DNA of 41,638 nucleotides from NCBI GenBank assembly GCA_014377155.1, contig JACMQD010000193.1, positions 1 to 41,638 of the forward strand, read 5' to 3'. The translations under genes were made by a program, and so were the position numbers. The stretch is from Herminiimonas sp. (GTDB taxonomy: Bacteria > Pseudomonadota > Gammaproteobacteria > Burkholderiales > Burkholderiaceae). Positions 23,283-32,440 of this stretch are shown one piece after another. The first letter of the stretch is position 1. Every line of letters begins with the position of its first letter. A model generated the notes under the pieces. It was not told the origin of the DNA. It searched no databases and was given only the letters and a program-made list of their open reading frames with translations.

Positions 23283-24647
23283 ATGCATGATGCAACAAAA
23301 AAAAGCGGTCGAATTCTTCCGGCGCCAGAAAACTTCGTCACCCCGGAGCTGGCGCAAGCGATCACGATCGAAGGTTTGAATGAAGCGCGGCGGGGTTTCT
23401 TGCGTAAAGGATTTCTTGCGGCCGGCGCCGCCGTCGCTGCAAGCAGCGGCATGGCAATGGGACTCAGCCCGGCGGATGTAGAAGGTGATCCGAATATTCT
23501 GAATTTGCCGGTGCATTCCACAACGCTCGGTAAAGGCGTGGCGACAAACCCGTATGGCATGCCTTCGAAATTCGAGACGCATTTGCTACGGCGCGAGTCG
23601 CCCGGGCTTACACGCGTTAGCCAGGCATCGGTGGCCTTTGCGCCACTTCAGGGACTGTTCGGCATTATCACGCCGAACGGCCTGCACTTCGAGCGGCATC
23701 ATCAGGGCTGGTACGACATCGATCCGACCAAGCATCGTCTGATGGTCAATGGCATGGTCAAGCAGGCCAAGGTCTACACGATGGATGACATCATGCGCCT
23801 GCCATCGGTGTCGCGCATGCACTTCATTGAGTGCGGCGCCAATACCGCCACCGAATGGGGCAATGTCGCCGTGCCCACGGTTCAATACACGCACGGCATG
23901 CTCAGTTGTTGCGAATTTACCGGGGTGCCGCTGTCGGTACTGCTGGACGATTGCGGCTTCGACCGCAAGAACGGCAAATTCGTGCTGGCCGAGGGCGGGG
24001 ATGGCTCATCGATGACCCGAACCATCGCCATGGACCGGGCGCTGGACGACGCCATCGTTGCCTACGGCATGAACGGCGAGATGCTGCGCCCCGAGAACGG
24101 CTACCCGTTGCGTTTGGTGGTTCCCGGCGTACAAGGCGTGTCATGGGTGAAATGGCTGCGCCGTATCGAGGTTGGCGACATGCCATGGGGCGCCAAGGAT
24201 GAAGCGATTCATTACGTCGATCTGCAACCGGATGGTCAGCAACGTCAGTACACCTCCATCCAGGAATGCAAATCCGTGATCACTTCGCCATCTGGCGGAC
24301 AGGTGCTGGTTGATAAGGGGTTCTTCAACGTCACCGGCCTGGCCTGGTCAGGGCGTGGCAAGGTCAAGCGGGTGGACGTGTCGGCCGACGGAGGCCGCAC
24401 TTGGCGTACCGCGCGCCTGGAGGGACCCGTTCTGACCAAATGCCTCACGCGTTTCAACATCGACTGGACCTGGGATGGATCTCCTGCTGTGTTGCAGGCG
24501 CGCGCCATCGACGACACCGGCTATGTGCAACCGAAAGGCAGTCAATTGCGTGCGGTACGCGGTACCAAGTCGATTTACCACAACAACGCGATCCAGTCGT
24601 GGCAGGTCGCAGCGACCGGAGAGGTCTCCAATGTCCAGATTTACTAA
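23283..24647 (+). CDS. soxC: Sulfane dehydrogenase molybdoprotein subunit SoxC
   Basis: A 454-residue member of the sulfite oxidase family. It has a Tat-type leader (ARRGFLRKGFLAAGAAVAASS), a molybdopterin domain with the Mo-ligand cysteine Cys184 in HFIECGANTATEWG, and a C-terminal dimerisation domain (RGKVKRVDVSADGGRTWR). With SoxD it removes six electrons from the outer sulfur atom of SoxY-bound S-sulfane. Its presence means thiosulfate can be fully oxidised to sulfate without stored sulfur globules. The last 17 bases overlap soxD. Length and motifs are normal for SoxC. Confidence 0.95.
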   Translation: MHDATKKSGRILPAPENFVTPELAQAITIEGLNEARRGFLRKGFLAAGAAVAASSGMAMGLSPADVEGDPNILNLPVHSTTLGKGVATNPYGMPSKFETHLLRRESPGLTRVSQASVAFAPLQGLFGIITPNGLHFERHHQGWYDIDPTKHRLMVNGMVKQAKVYTMDDIMRLPSVSRMHFIECGANTATEWGNVAVPTVQYTHGMLSCCEFTGVPLSVLLDDCGFDRKNGKFVLAEGGDGSSMTRTIAMDRALDDAIVAYGMNGEMLRPENGYPLRLVVPGVQGVSWVKWLRRIEVGDMPWGAKDEAIHYVDLQPDGQQRQYTSIQECKSVITSPSGGQVLVDKGFFNVTGLAWSGRGKVKRVDVSADGGRTWRTARLEGPVLTKCLTRFNIDWTWDGSPAVLQARAIDDTGYVQPKGSQLRAVRGTKSIYHNNAIQSWQVAATGEVSNVQIY

Positions 24648-25725
24648 GCCGCTTCTGATTGCCACCACGCTCTTGGCAGCCACGCTCGGGCCAGTCGTCA
24701 GTGCCGCCGATCTCGCCGGTATCGGCAGGCCAGCGACACCGAAGGAGGTCGCTGCGTGGGACATCGATGTACGGCCAGATTTCAAAGGACTGCCGAAGGG
24801 TTCAGGCACGGTACAGCGTGGGCAAGACGTATGGGAAGGCAAGTGCGCCAGCTGCCACGGTGTCTTCGGGGAATCGAATAACGTCTTCACGCCGATCATT
24901 GGCGGCACCACGAAGGAAGACATGGCAAGCGGTCATGTGGCAGCGCTAGCGAACGGCAAGCAACCCCAGCGCACGACCATGATGAAAGTGCCGACGGTCT
25001 CGACCTTGTGGGATTACATCCACCGTGCCATGCCATGGAACGCGCCAAAATCGCTGTCCACGGAGGAAGTCTACGCGGTGACAGCCTATATCCTCAACAT
25101 GGCAGAGGTGGTGCCGGCCGATTTCACGCTGTCGGACCAGAATATTGCAGAAGTTCAAAAGAAAATGCCAAATCGAAATGGCATGACCTTGAAACATGGC
25201 ATGTGGGACGTGAAGGGAACTCCGGATGTCCACAACGTCGCGTGCATGAAGGATTGCCCGGTGCAGACAACGGTATCGTCATTCCTGCCGGATGCAGCCC
25301 GCGGCGCCAGTGGCAATCTGGCAGACCAGAATCGACAATTCGGACCGGTTCGGGGCGTGCCGTCGCCTGCAAGCGGAACGGCTGTCAATGCAGGCGCAAC
25401 TGCCAAGAGTGCATTAGCTGCCGGACCGGCAAACCAAACCGTCGCTGCACCGGTGATTGCCGCGCCAACGGCTGGACAAGGGGTCGCTCTGCTCAATCAG
25501 AGCAGCTGCGTCGCTTGTCACGGCATGACCAACAAGATCGTCGGTCCTGGGTTCAACGAAATCATGGCGAAATACAAGGGCGACGCCGGCGCACAGGCGC
25601 GCCTTGAAGCCAAGGTAAAAAGTGGTGGCAGTGGCGTCTGGGGTCCGATTCCCATGCCGCCACAGGCCACCATCAAGGACGACGATATCAAGACCATGGT
25701 GCGATGGATTCTGACCGGCAGTTAG
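24631..25725 (+). CDS. soxD: Diheme cytochrome c subunit SoxD
   Basis: A 364-residue exported diheme cytochrome that accepts electrons from SoxC. Signal peptide TTLLAATLGPVVSAAD; first heme CASCH (72-76) in a domain with RAMPWNAPKSLS; second heme CVACH (293-297) in a C-terminal domain ending MVRWILTGS. A Pro-Ala-rich linker (about 245-282) joins the domains. ATG 24631 overlaps soxC and is preceded by GGAGAGG. Some SoxD proteins have only one functional heme domain; here both CXXCH sites are present. Confidence 0.93.
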   Translation: MSRFTKPLLIATTLLAATLGPVVSAADLAGIGRPATPKEVAAWDIDVRPDFKGLPKGSGTVQRGQDVWEGKCASCHGVFGESNNVFTPIIGGTTKEDMASGHVAALANGKQPQRTTMMKVPTVSTLWDYIHRAMPWNAPKSLSTEEVYAVTAYILNMAEVVPADFTLSDQNIAEVQKKMPNRNGMTLKHGMWDVKGTPDVHNVACMKDCPVQTTVSSFLPDAARGASGNLADQNRQFGPVRGVPSPASGTAVNAGATAKSALAAGPANQTVAAPVIAAPTAGQGVALLNQSSCVACHGMTNKIVGPGFNEIMAKYKGDAGAQARLEAKVKSGGSGVWGPIPMPPQATIKDDDIKTMVRWILTGS

Positions 25726-25798
25726 GCCTGCAGTCGATCGACGTGTGGAAGTAGTGCATCGCAGCGCCAGCAACATGGCAAACATACAGGAGACAGGA

Positions 25799-26260
25799 AT
25801 GGACAAGAAACGACGCGACATGATCCGAATCGGATCAGCATTGAGCATGGCTTTTGCGGCGGGCATCCTGAAGGTGGGTGATGTCTTCGGCGCCGAATGG
25901 AGCCCGAAAGTGTTTGATGCAAAGAGCCTCGATGCGGTACTGAAGGAGCTCGGAGGCGACAAATTCGCGGTCAGTCCAGACATCACCATCACCGCGCCGG
26001 AAATTGCCGAGAATGGCGCTGTCGTTCCCGTGGCCATCTCGACCACATTGCCGAAAACCGAGTACATGGCGATCCTGGTCGAAAAAAATCCGAGCGCGAT
26101 GTCGGCCAGTTTCAATATTCCGCCGGGCACGGAACCCAACATCTCCACGCGGGTAAAGATGGGGACGACGTCCAACGTCATTGCCCTGATTAAGTCGGAT
26201 GGCAAATGGCTGACTGCATCCAAGGAAATCAAGGTCACGCTGGGCGGATGTGGCGGCTAG
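25799..26260 (+). CDS. soxY: Sulfur carrier subunit SoxY
   Basis: A 153-residue protein with a Tat leader (KKRRDMIRIGSALSMAFAAG). The C terminus is GGCGG, the flexible arm whose Cys covalently carries the thiosulfate-derived sulfur through all steps of the Sox cycle. The beta-sandwich body follows family pattern (VPVAISTTLPKTEYMAILVEKNP). AGGAGACAGGA lies just ahead of ATG 25799. It is exported as a complex with SoxZ, whose gene follows after 82 bases. Thioredoxin-type partners in the window (TlpA, DsbG, SoxW-like) would keep this Cys free. Confidence 0.95.
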   Translation: MDKKRRDMIRIGSALSMAFAAGILKVGDVFGAEWSPKVFDAKSLDAVLKELGGDKFAVSPDITITAPEIAENGAVVPVAISTTLPKTEYMAILVEKNPSAMSASFNIPPGTEPNISTRVKMGTTSNVIALIKSDGKWLTASKEIKVTLGGCGG

Positions 26261-26342
26261 GCGATTCAATCGAGTCGCTCAACGCTTCCGCGGGCATTAG
26301 GCAAACAACAATTAATCAGCACTATTTGAAAGGAATACCATC

Positions 26343-26654
26343 ATGGGCGATCCAATGCGCATTCGTGCCACGACTGCGGGCGATGTAGTCGACGTCAAGA
26401 TCCTGATGCGTCACGACATGGAGACCGGCCAACGCAAGGATGCCGCGGGCAAGGTCATCCCGGGACATTTCATCCAGAACCTGGTCGTCAAATCCAACGA
26501 CAAGATCGTGCTCGACGGGCTGTTCGGGCCGTCTGTCTCCAAAGATCCCTACCTCGCGTTCAAATTCAAGGGCGGCGCCAAGGGCGACAAGATTTCGGTG
26601 ACCTGGACGGACAACAAGGGTGATACCCGTACCGACCAGACGATTGCCTCGTAA
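26343..26654 (+). CDS. soxZ: Sulfur carrier subunit SoxZ
   Basis: A 103-residue protein without its own signal peptide, as usual: it is carried out by the Tat system bound to SoxY. MRIRATTAGDVVDVKILMRHDMETGQ is the standard SoxZ start and the rest is the single beta-sandwich domain (FKFKGGAKGDKISVTWTDNKG). AAAGGA lies eight bases ahead of the ATG. It forms the SoxYZ scaffold on which SoxAX, SoxB and SoxCD act in turn. Confidence 0.95.
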   Translation: MGDPMRIRATTAGDVVDVKILMRHDMETGQRKDAAGKVIPGHFIQNLVVKSNDKIVLDGLFGPSVSKDPYLAFKFKGGAKGDKISVTWTDNKGDTRTDQTIAS

Positions 26655-26766
26655 GCCAAAGAATGCGTGCCGCCAGGCGCGATGCGACAACGCTTATCGA
26701 GAACTGTGCCGGGAAGTGAAGGGCGCCGCAAGAGCGTCACGGCGCAAGAACATTACAGGAGACGAC

Positions 26767-27579
26767 ATGCACTATCTTGTTACCACGGGCGTCGTTGTAG
26801 CGGCCCTTGCCGCGGTCGTGGCGTCCCCGCTGCACGCGCAGACATCGGCGACCGACGAAATCGCGAAGTATCGGCAGATGCTGGCCGACGGCAACCCGGC
26901 CGAGCTCTGGGAAGCGCGTGGCGAAGACCTGTGGAAGACAAAGGCCGGACCGAAGAACGCGTCTCTCGAGCAATGCGATCTCGGCAAGGGGCCGGGCGTC
27001 GTCAAGGGTGCGTACGCCGAGCTGCCACGCTATTTCAAGGACACTAACAAGGTGATGGACCTTGAACAGCGGCTGATCCAGTGCCGCACCACGCTGCAAG
27101 GCCTGTCGTATGCCGAAGCGGTCAAGACGCCATTCGGATCGGTCGGCAATCCATCCATCATCGAGGGCCTTGTGGCTTATGTCGCCGGCGAATCGCGCGG
27201 CATGAAAATGGCTGCGAGCGCGTCGCATCCCGCCGAAAAGCGGGCCTATGAAATCGGCAAGCAGATGTTCTTCTTTCGCGGCGGCAGTCACGACTTTGCG
27301 TGTGCAACCTGCCATTCGACTAGCAACCAGCGGATCCGCCTTCAACAGCTGCCGAACCTGCTTGAGAAAAAAGATGCGCAGATGACCTACGCTACCTGGC
27401 CGGCATACCGCGTCTCGCAGGGTGAGGTGCGGACCATGCAGCATCGCCTGAACGATTGTTATCGTCAGCAGCGGTTTCCCGAGCCGGTGTATGCGTCCGA
27501 CAGCCTGACGGCGTTGACCATGTATCTTGCCAAAAATGCCGAGGGCGCCACGTACGATGGCCCTGGTCTGAAACGTTAG
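26767..27579 (+). CDS. soxA: L-cysteine S-thiosulfotransferase heme subunit SoxA
   Basis: A 270-residue exported cytochrome c. One heme site, CATCH (179-183), is present; the N-terminal domain has cysteines at 70 (LEQCDLGKG) and 106 (LIQCRTT) but no heme motif, so it is the single-heme SoxA type. Cys231 in NDCYRQQRFPEP is the active-site cysteine, heme ligand and persulfide carrier. With SoxX it couples thiosulfate oxidatively to SoxY. The ATG at 26767 has CAGGAG seven bases ahead; upstream reading in the same frame has no leader character. soxX follows after nine bases. Confidence 0.93.
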   Translation: MHYLVTTGVVVAALAAVVASPLHAQTSATDEIAKYRQMLADGNPAELWEARGEDLWKTKAGPKNASLEQCDLGKGPGVVKGAYAELPRYFKDTNKVMDLEQRLIQCRTTLQGLSYAEAVKTPFGSVGNPSIIEGLVAYVAGESRGMKMAASASHPAEKRAYEIGKQMFFFRGGSHDFACATCHSTSNQRIRLQQLPNLLEKKDAQMTYATWPAYRVSQGEVRTMQHRLNDCYRQQRFPEPVYASDSLTALTMYLAKNAEGATYDGPGLKR

Positions 27580-27588
27580 GAGCATGCC

Positions 27589-28206
27589 ATGTTAAAACTT
27601 ACGCTCGTATGGTCTGTGGTAGTTGCTTCGATCGTCGGATGTGCAACGGTGGCGAGCGAGTCCGATTACGGCAAGGCAGCGTTACAGATGATGAAGAACG
27701 ATTTCAAGACGAAGGGACCGGCCAGCGCCGAGCGTGTTTTTGCGCAGGACGAAATCGAAGCGGCGTGCAGCGACGTCAGCCAGACAGTGGCGCCTGCGGT
27801 CGCGTCCCGGCTCGAAGCAGCACAACTGGCCAGCGTCGTTTTTCCAGCCGATGGCAAGTACCTCGGTGACTGGAAGGCTGGCGAGGCGATTGCCCAGAAC
27901 GGGCGCGGCCTGCAGTCTTCAGATGCGGCAGGTACTGTCAATGGCGGAAATTGTTATGCATGCCATCAGATAACGAAGGCCGAAATTTCATATGGCAATA
28001 TCGGTCCGTCGCTCTATAACTACGGCAAGCTGCGCGGCCAAAGCGACGCCATCGTCAGGTACACCTGGACCAAGCTATATAACGCCCAGGCCTATCACGC
28101 CTGCTCGAACATGCCGCGCTTCGGGCAGAAAGGCATCCTGACGCAGGCGCAGCTGAAAGACGTGATGGCACTTCTGCTCGACCCTGCGTCGCCCGCCAAT
28201 CAGTAA
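27589..28206 (+). CDS. soxX: Monoheme cytochrome SoxX, possible lipoprotein
   Basis: A 205-residue monoheme cytochrome c, partner of SoxA. Heme site CYACH (122-126), followed by YGNIGPSLYNYGKLRG and the Met175 distal ligand in ACSNMPRFG. The N terminus ends in SIVGC (Cys18), which reads as a lipobox, so the mature protein could be lipid-anchored instead of soluble. The N-terminal extension of about 90 residues before the heme domain is longer than in Paracoccus SoxX and resembles the long SoxX variant. It sits nine bases after soxA. Confidence 0.9.
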   Translation: MLKLTLVWSVVVASIVGCATVASESDYGKAALQMMKNDFKTKGPASAERVFAQDEIEAACSDVSQTVAPAVASRLEAAQLASVVFPADGKYLGDWKAGEAIAQNGRGLQSSDAAGTVNGGNCYACHQITKAEISYGNIGPSLYNYGKLRGQSDAIVRYTWTKLYNAQAYHACSNMPRFGQKGILTQAQLKDVMALLLDPASPANQ

Positions 28207-28311
28207 CGCGATTTCCATGCGCTGGCCGGCCGTCGCGCTGCCAGGTTTTTATGACGAACTGCTATTTGGCGTATTGCCTCGGTTCGTGTTCATCAAGGAA
28301 TTGGAATCAAC

Positions 28312-30030
28312 ATGAGTCTGAACCGTCGCGAGTTCCTGCAGATGCTCGGCATCGCCGCCGCTGCCGGCATGGCGCTGGATGCACCGAATGTCCTGGCCGC
28401 GCCAGCGCCCGACAGGCTGTATGACGTGCCGCGCTACGGTAACGTGCACCTGATGCATTTCACGGATTGCCACGCGCAGCTGCTGCCCATCTATTTCCGG
28501 GAGCCGAGCGTCAACATCGGCGTCGGTGACGCCTACGGCCGCATACCGCATCTGGTGGGCGACCAGCTGTTGAGGCAGAGTGGCGTGCGGCCCGGCACAC
28601 CGGAAGCCTATGCATTTACCTGTCTCGATTTCGAACAGGCCGCAACGACGTACGGCAAGGTCGGCGGCTTCGCGCATCTGGCGACGCTGATCAAACGGAT
28701 CAAGGCAAGCCGTCCCGGGGCGTTGCTGCTCGATGGCGGCGATACCTGGCAGGGCTCGGCAACCGCATTGTGGACCAACGGCCAGGACATGGTCGACGCG
28801 TGCCTGGAAATGGGCGTCGATGTCATGACCGCGCACTGGGAAATGACGCTGGGCGACAAACGCGTTAAGGAAATCGTCGACAAGGATTTCAAAGGCAAAG
28901 TTGATTTCATCGCCCAGAACATCAAGACCAACGACTTCGGCGACCAGGTGTTTCCACCGTATGTCATGAAGGAGATGAATGGCGTGAAGCTGGCCATCAT
29001 CGGCCAGGCATTTCCCTATACGCCGATCGCCAATCCCCGCTATCTGGTGCCGGACTGGAGTTTCGGCATCCAGGAAGAGAACATGCAGAAGATGGTCGAC
29101 GAAGCGCGTGCCAAGGGCGCCAAGGTTGTGGTGCTGCTGTCGCACAACGGGATGGATGTCGACTTGAAGCTGGCATCGCGCGTGCGCGGCATCGATGCGA
29201 TCTTGGGCGGGCACACGCACGACGGCATGCCGGCCCCGATCCTGATCAGCAATGCGGGCGGCAAGACGCTGGTCACCAATGCCGGCAGCAACAGCAAGTT
29301 CCTCGGCGTGCTCGACTTCGACGTACGGGGTGGCGCTATCCAGGGATTCAAGTACAAGCTGTTGCCGGTGTTCGCCAATTTCCTTCCGGCAGACAAGGCG
29401 ATGGACGCATTGATTACTAGGGTGCGCGCACCGTTTGCCTCCAAGCTTGGAGAGCAGCTTGCCATGACGCAGGGGACGCTCTACCGGCGCGGTAATTTCA
29501 ACGGCACCTTCGACCAGCTAATCGTCGATGCCCTGATCGACGTCAAGGGAGCGGACATGGCGTTCTCGCCGGGCTTTCGCTGGGGCACCTCGCTGCTGCC
29601 GAACAGTCCGATCCTGATGGAACATCTGATGGACCAGACGGCAACGACGTACTCGTATTCGACATTGACAGAGATGACAGGCGCGACCATCAAGACCATC
29701 ATGGAAGACGTTGCCGACAACCTCTTCAATCCAGACCCGTATTACCAGCAGGGTGGCGACATGGTGCGGGTCGGCGGGATGACGTATGCGATGGACCCGA
29801 AGGCAGCCATGGGCGCGCGCGTGCAGGACATGCGCCTGAACGGCAAGCCGATCGACGCCGACAAGAAATACAAGGTCGCCGGATGGGCACCGGTGGCCGA
29901 GGGTGCCAAGGGCGAGCCGGTCTGGGACGTGGTGGCTCAGTGGCTGCGCACGCAGAAGACGGTAACGCCGCGCCAGCTCAATACGCCGCGCTTGATCGGC
30001 GTGGCGGATAACCCCGGCTTGCTCACCTGA
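28312..30030 (+). CDS. soxB: S-sulfosulfanyl-L-cysteine sulfohydrolase SoxB
   Basis: A 572-residue dimanganese enzyme that hydrolyses sulfate from SoxY-S-sulfonate in the periplasm. Tat leader NRREFLQMLGIAAAAGMAL; metal ligands in HFTDCHAQ (Asp52, His54), DGGDTWQGS, TAHWEMT, SHNGMD and GGHTHDG; C-terminal domain from about 370. GDTWQGS and TAHWE are SoxB hallmarks. AAGGAATTGG lies ahead of the ATG. It lies 105 bases after soxX and probably shares the operon. A shorter cytosolic relative is encoded at 2217-3656, and the two should not be confused in annotation. Confidence 0.96.
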   Translation: MSLNRREFLQMLGIAAAAGMALDAPNVLAAPAPDRLYDVPRYGNVHLMHFTDCHAQLLPIYFREPSVNIGVGDAYGRIPHLVGDQLLRQSGVRPGTPEAYAFTCLDFEQAATTYGKVGGFAHLATLIKRIKASRPGALLLDGGDTWQGSATALWTNGQDMVDACLEMGVDVMTAHWEMTLGDKRVKEIVDKDFKGKVDFIAQNIKTNDFGDQVFPPYVMKEMNGVKLAIIGQAFPYTPIANPRYLVPDWSFGIQEENMQKMVDEARAKGAKVVVLLSHNGMDVDLKLASRVRGIDAILGGHTHDGMPAPILISNAGGKTLVTNAGSNSKFLGVLDFDVRGGAIQGFKYKLLPVFANFLPADKAMDALITRVRAPFASKLGEQLAMTQGTLYRRGNFNGTFDQLIVDALIDVKGADMAFSPGFRWGTSLLPNSPILMEHLMDQTATTYSYSTLTEMTGATIKTIMEDVADNLFNPDPYYQQGGDMVRVGGMTYAMDPKAAMGARVQDMRLNGKPIDADKKYKVAGWAPVAEGAKGEPVWDVVAQWLRTQKTVTPRQLNTPRLIGVADNPGLLT

Positions 30031-30109
30031 TGCAAGCCTGCGTGGATGTGCCAGTAATACACGATGAAACGCGACGATTTTGTAGCGTCAGGTTTCGCGC
30101 GTCTGCGAC

Positions 30110-30625
30110 ATGAGTACAAAGCGGCCACGGCCGGGGCAACCCGCAATAGTCATGTTGCGTCAGGCATGCGTGTGGGTGTTTTGGCTTGCTGCATTGAGCA
30201 CGCATGTGGCGCACGCCGAGTCGATCGAGCCTGGCCGAAACTTCAAAGCGGATGGCGTCAAGGCGGCACTCCGGCAGCGGCCTGTCATCGTGCTGTTTTC
30301 CCTGCCCGGATGCCATTTTTGCGACGAGATCCGGCAAAACTATCTGACGCCGCTCGTTCGCGATGCGGCGCCGGGCCAGGCGCCGATCATTCGCGAAATC
30401 GTCATCACTGGCGTCCGGACACTCGTTGATTTCGGTGGTGCGCGGGTCGAAGAACCGTCGTTGGCGAAACACTATGGCATTCGTGTCGCGCCCACAGTGG
30501 TGATGCTGAACTCGCTCGGCGAGGTTCTTGTGCCGCCCTTGGTGGGGGGCGATACGGTGGGTTTTTATGACGCCTACCTGCAACGTGCGCTCGCCGATGC
30601 GTCGCACCGCATGGGTGCCAAATGA
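30110..30625 (+). CDS. SoxW-like periplasmic thioredoxin
   Basis: A 171-residue thioredoxin-fold protein with a signal sequence (VWVFWLAALSTHVAHAE) and active site CHFC (68-71) in SLPGCHFCDEIRQNY; the cis-Pro loop is IRVAPTVVML. Directly behind soxB, this matches SoxW, the thioredoxin that reactivates SoxYZ with electrons relayed from a DsbD or SoxV-type protein. No soxV is present, so DsbD at 9669 is the probable donor. The start at 30110 lacks a strong ribosome-binding site; ATG 30152 is a reasonable alternative. Confidence 0.8.
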   Translation: MSTKRPRPGQPAIVMLRQACVWVFWLAALSTHVAHAESIEPGRNFKADGVKAALRQRPVIVLFSLPGCHFCDEIRQNYLTPLVRDAAPGQAPIIREIVITGVRTLVDFGGARVEEPSLAKHYGIRVAPTVVMLNSLGEVLVPPLVGGDTVGFYDAYLQRALADASHRMGAK

Positions 30626-30744
30626 CAAACGCTTCAACCGTGCTCCGCTGTCCGCGTTCGTGGGACCATGGGTTGCGCAGTGATGAAGCGGGCACCTGAA
30701 AAAATACTGATTGTGTTTTCTCCATTGTTTAAATAAAGGAATTC

Positions 30745-31281
30745 ATGATGTTCAAGCCCGCCCGATTGTTGAAACACAGCCTGATCGCCATCGCACTTGG
30801 CGCGGTAATCAATGCGCAAGCTGCCACTGCCACTGCCACGCCGCCTGCGCCTGCGGCACCCGAGATAAAAGTCGATGTTCCCGTCTTGTTAAAACAGGCA
30901 AAAATCGTTTTCAACATGGACCATGTAGCGTTTAGCGGGGACATGCCGGTTGGCCTTAAGCACATGGGACTGGTCGTCGAACGGTTCAAACAAACCGGTG
31001 GCCAGCTCAGCCTCGTAGCGGTATTTCATGGGGATGTTGGGTACATGCTTTTAAACGACGAGGCTTACAACAGTAATCGTAAAACCAAGACCGGCAACCC
31101 ATACAAAGGGCTGATCGATAATCTGATCAAACAAGGTACGCAAATCGAGGAGTGTGCAATCACCATGAAAGGCAACGCATGGGGTAACGAGAACTTGCTT
31201 CCCGGTGTCAAAGTCAACACCGGTGCAGTCGGACGTATCGTTCAACTGGCCCAAGATGGCTACGTCATGATCCAGCCATAA
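30745..31281 (+). CDS. Periplasmic DsrE-like protein 3
   Basis: A 178-residue exported protein with signal peptide (LLKHSLIAIALGAVINAQA) and an Ala-Pro-Thr-rich linker, followed by a DsrE-like domain: KIVFNMDHVAFSGDMPVGLKHM, LSLVAVFHGDVGYMLLND, IEECAITMKG with the single Cys, and GAVGRIVQLAQDGYVMIQP. It is more distant from the two others (20283, 22169) than they are from each other. The ATG at 30745 or 30748 follows AAAGGAA. It ends the sox set; a hairpin follows 19 bases later. Confidence 0.82.
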   Translation: MMFKPARLLKHSLIAIALGAVINAQAATATATPPAPAAPEIKVDVPVLLKQAKIVFNMDHVAFSGDMPVGLKHMGLVVERFKQTGGQLSLVAVFHGDVGYMLLNDEAYNSNRKTKTGNPYKGLIDNLIKQGTQIEECAITMKGNAWGNENLLPGVKVNTGAVGRIVQLAQDGYVMIQP

Positions 31282-31299
31282 TTGCAACGACAGTCAGCG

Positions 31300-31319
31300 G
31301 GTTCGTGGATTCACGAACC
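31300..31319 (+). terminator. Hairpin behind the sox set
   Basis: GGTTCGTG (31300-31307) pairs perfectly with CACGAACC (31312-31319) over a four-base loop. No T run follows, so it is either a weak or factor-dependent terminator or an RNA-stabilising 3' end for the sox messenger. Confidence 0.45.
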
Positions 31320-31336
31320 GCTCGAGGTATCCGGGC

Positions 31337-31795
31337 TCAATGAGGTAAATATTTCGTCCCTCCTGAAGACATGAAGTATTGTGATGTTAGTGCGATGGAG
31401 ACCCCAAAAATTATGTGACCAATGAGGCTTGGGAAGATCGTCGACCAGCCAATTTGCCACGGTGTGGGATCATTGAAGTACATCGGTAATGCAATCGAAT
31501 TGACAGCAACATAATAGGTGGCGCCGTAGGCCGCTCCGACGAGTAAAGGCCAACGGCCCGCCTTGGTGCCGCGCAAAATCAGCAGCAGCGGCAGTGCAGA
31601 GACCCAGCCAATGATCAGATGCTGCACGAACAGCATCCAAGGTTGTGGGTTGTCTATAAAGAGCGCCGCGAACTTCGGACCGTAATGGCCGAAACGCAGA
31701 CCCATCGACTTGAACAGGGGCGCCAGCGGCACGATCACCAATGATGCAATGGTTCCTGACCGGAAGGTCTCGATTAATACAGATTTCGGCAGCAT
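31337..31795 (-). CDS. Membrane protein of unknown function
   Basis: A 152-residue integral membrane protein with about four hydrophobic segments (SGTIASLVIVPLAPLF, MLFVQHLIIGWVSALPLLLIL, LLVGAAYGATYYVAVNSIALPMYF, IFPSLIGHIIFGVSIAL). I do not recognise its family; a distant resemblance to YagU-like (DUF1440) proteins is possible. The start at 31795 begins at the first helix; ATG 31858 would add a 21-residue basic-acidic N-terminus. It is divergent from nothing intact, and its promoter lies in the AT-rich segment near 31895-31925 (TATAAT on the minus strand). Its link to sulfur oxidation is unknown. Confidence 0.6.
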   Translation of the reverse strand: MLPKSVLIETFRSGTIASLVIVPLAPLFKSMGLRFGHYGPKFAALFIDNPQPWMLFVQHLIIGWVSALPLLLILRGTKAGRWPLLVGAAYGATYYVAVNSIALPMYFNDPTPWQIGWSTIFPSLIGHIIFGVSIALTSQYFMSSGGTKYLPH

Positions 31796-31964
31796 GGAGT
31801 TTTCTTTTCGATTGAGAGGCTCTGCGAGAGTTTCCCCCGCAATGGTTTTTTTAGTCATACCATGCACTTCGCTTGGCAAGTGGAACACGGAGAAAATCAT
31901 TATACCTTATGATATTATAAAAATCATGATGACAAGTCAATATCTGCACAGTAGATTTGAATAA

Positions 31965-32058
31965 GACCGTCATGCCATTAAGCGCGTGACACGACCGATT
32001 CTGGGCGCTAAATCTTTTTGGTCAGCCAGAAATATTATGGGCAGGATTAAAGTTATTG
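31965..32058 (+). pseudogene. IS6-family transposase C-terminal remnant
   Basis: About 30 codons read DRHAIKRVTRPILGAKSFWS followed by ARN, matching the C-terminal end of IS6-type transposases (pattern RAIKRR.RPMLGFKSFWSAR). It begins right after an in-frame stop and dissolves after about 31 codons. The surrounding interval 31901-32440 (540 bases, AT-rich) holds nothing else I can identify as a gene. Confidence 0.6.
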
Positions 32059-32440
32059 CGGTTGATGCTACGGAATCGAAATTTTTGAAAGCGTCGAAAC
32101 GCGTTGCTCGGCAAGTGTGCGCGAAAGTAAAGTGGATTCAATTGCAACGGTAAATCTGTTCTTTGGCACTGTGACGCGACATTCCTATCGGATAATTTCG
32201 CCTTAATCCAGCGCTTACAGAAAAATATCTTATGTAATTAATGACTTGTAAAAACGAGAAGACTAAATGTGTTCATTTGCGCTGAAGTGGAACGATATTG
32301 CGCAATGTGCCAAATTTACTTCGCTACGGCGCGGAAGTACAAGTTTTGGTTCATCACGAAGAAACTAAATTTGGTGCGTTTTCGAAAAAACCTTCGACTC
32401 TTCGAGGACCTTGCATGCCGTTTAAAACGAAGGAAGTCCA

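Noticed and set aside
26620..26766. Upstream extension of soxA
   Set aside because: The frame is open but basic and without leader character; ATG 26767 has a strong ribosome-binding site followed by a signal peptide.
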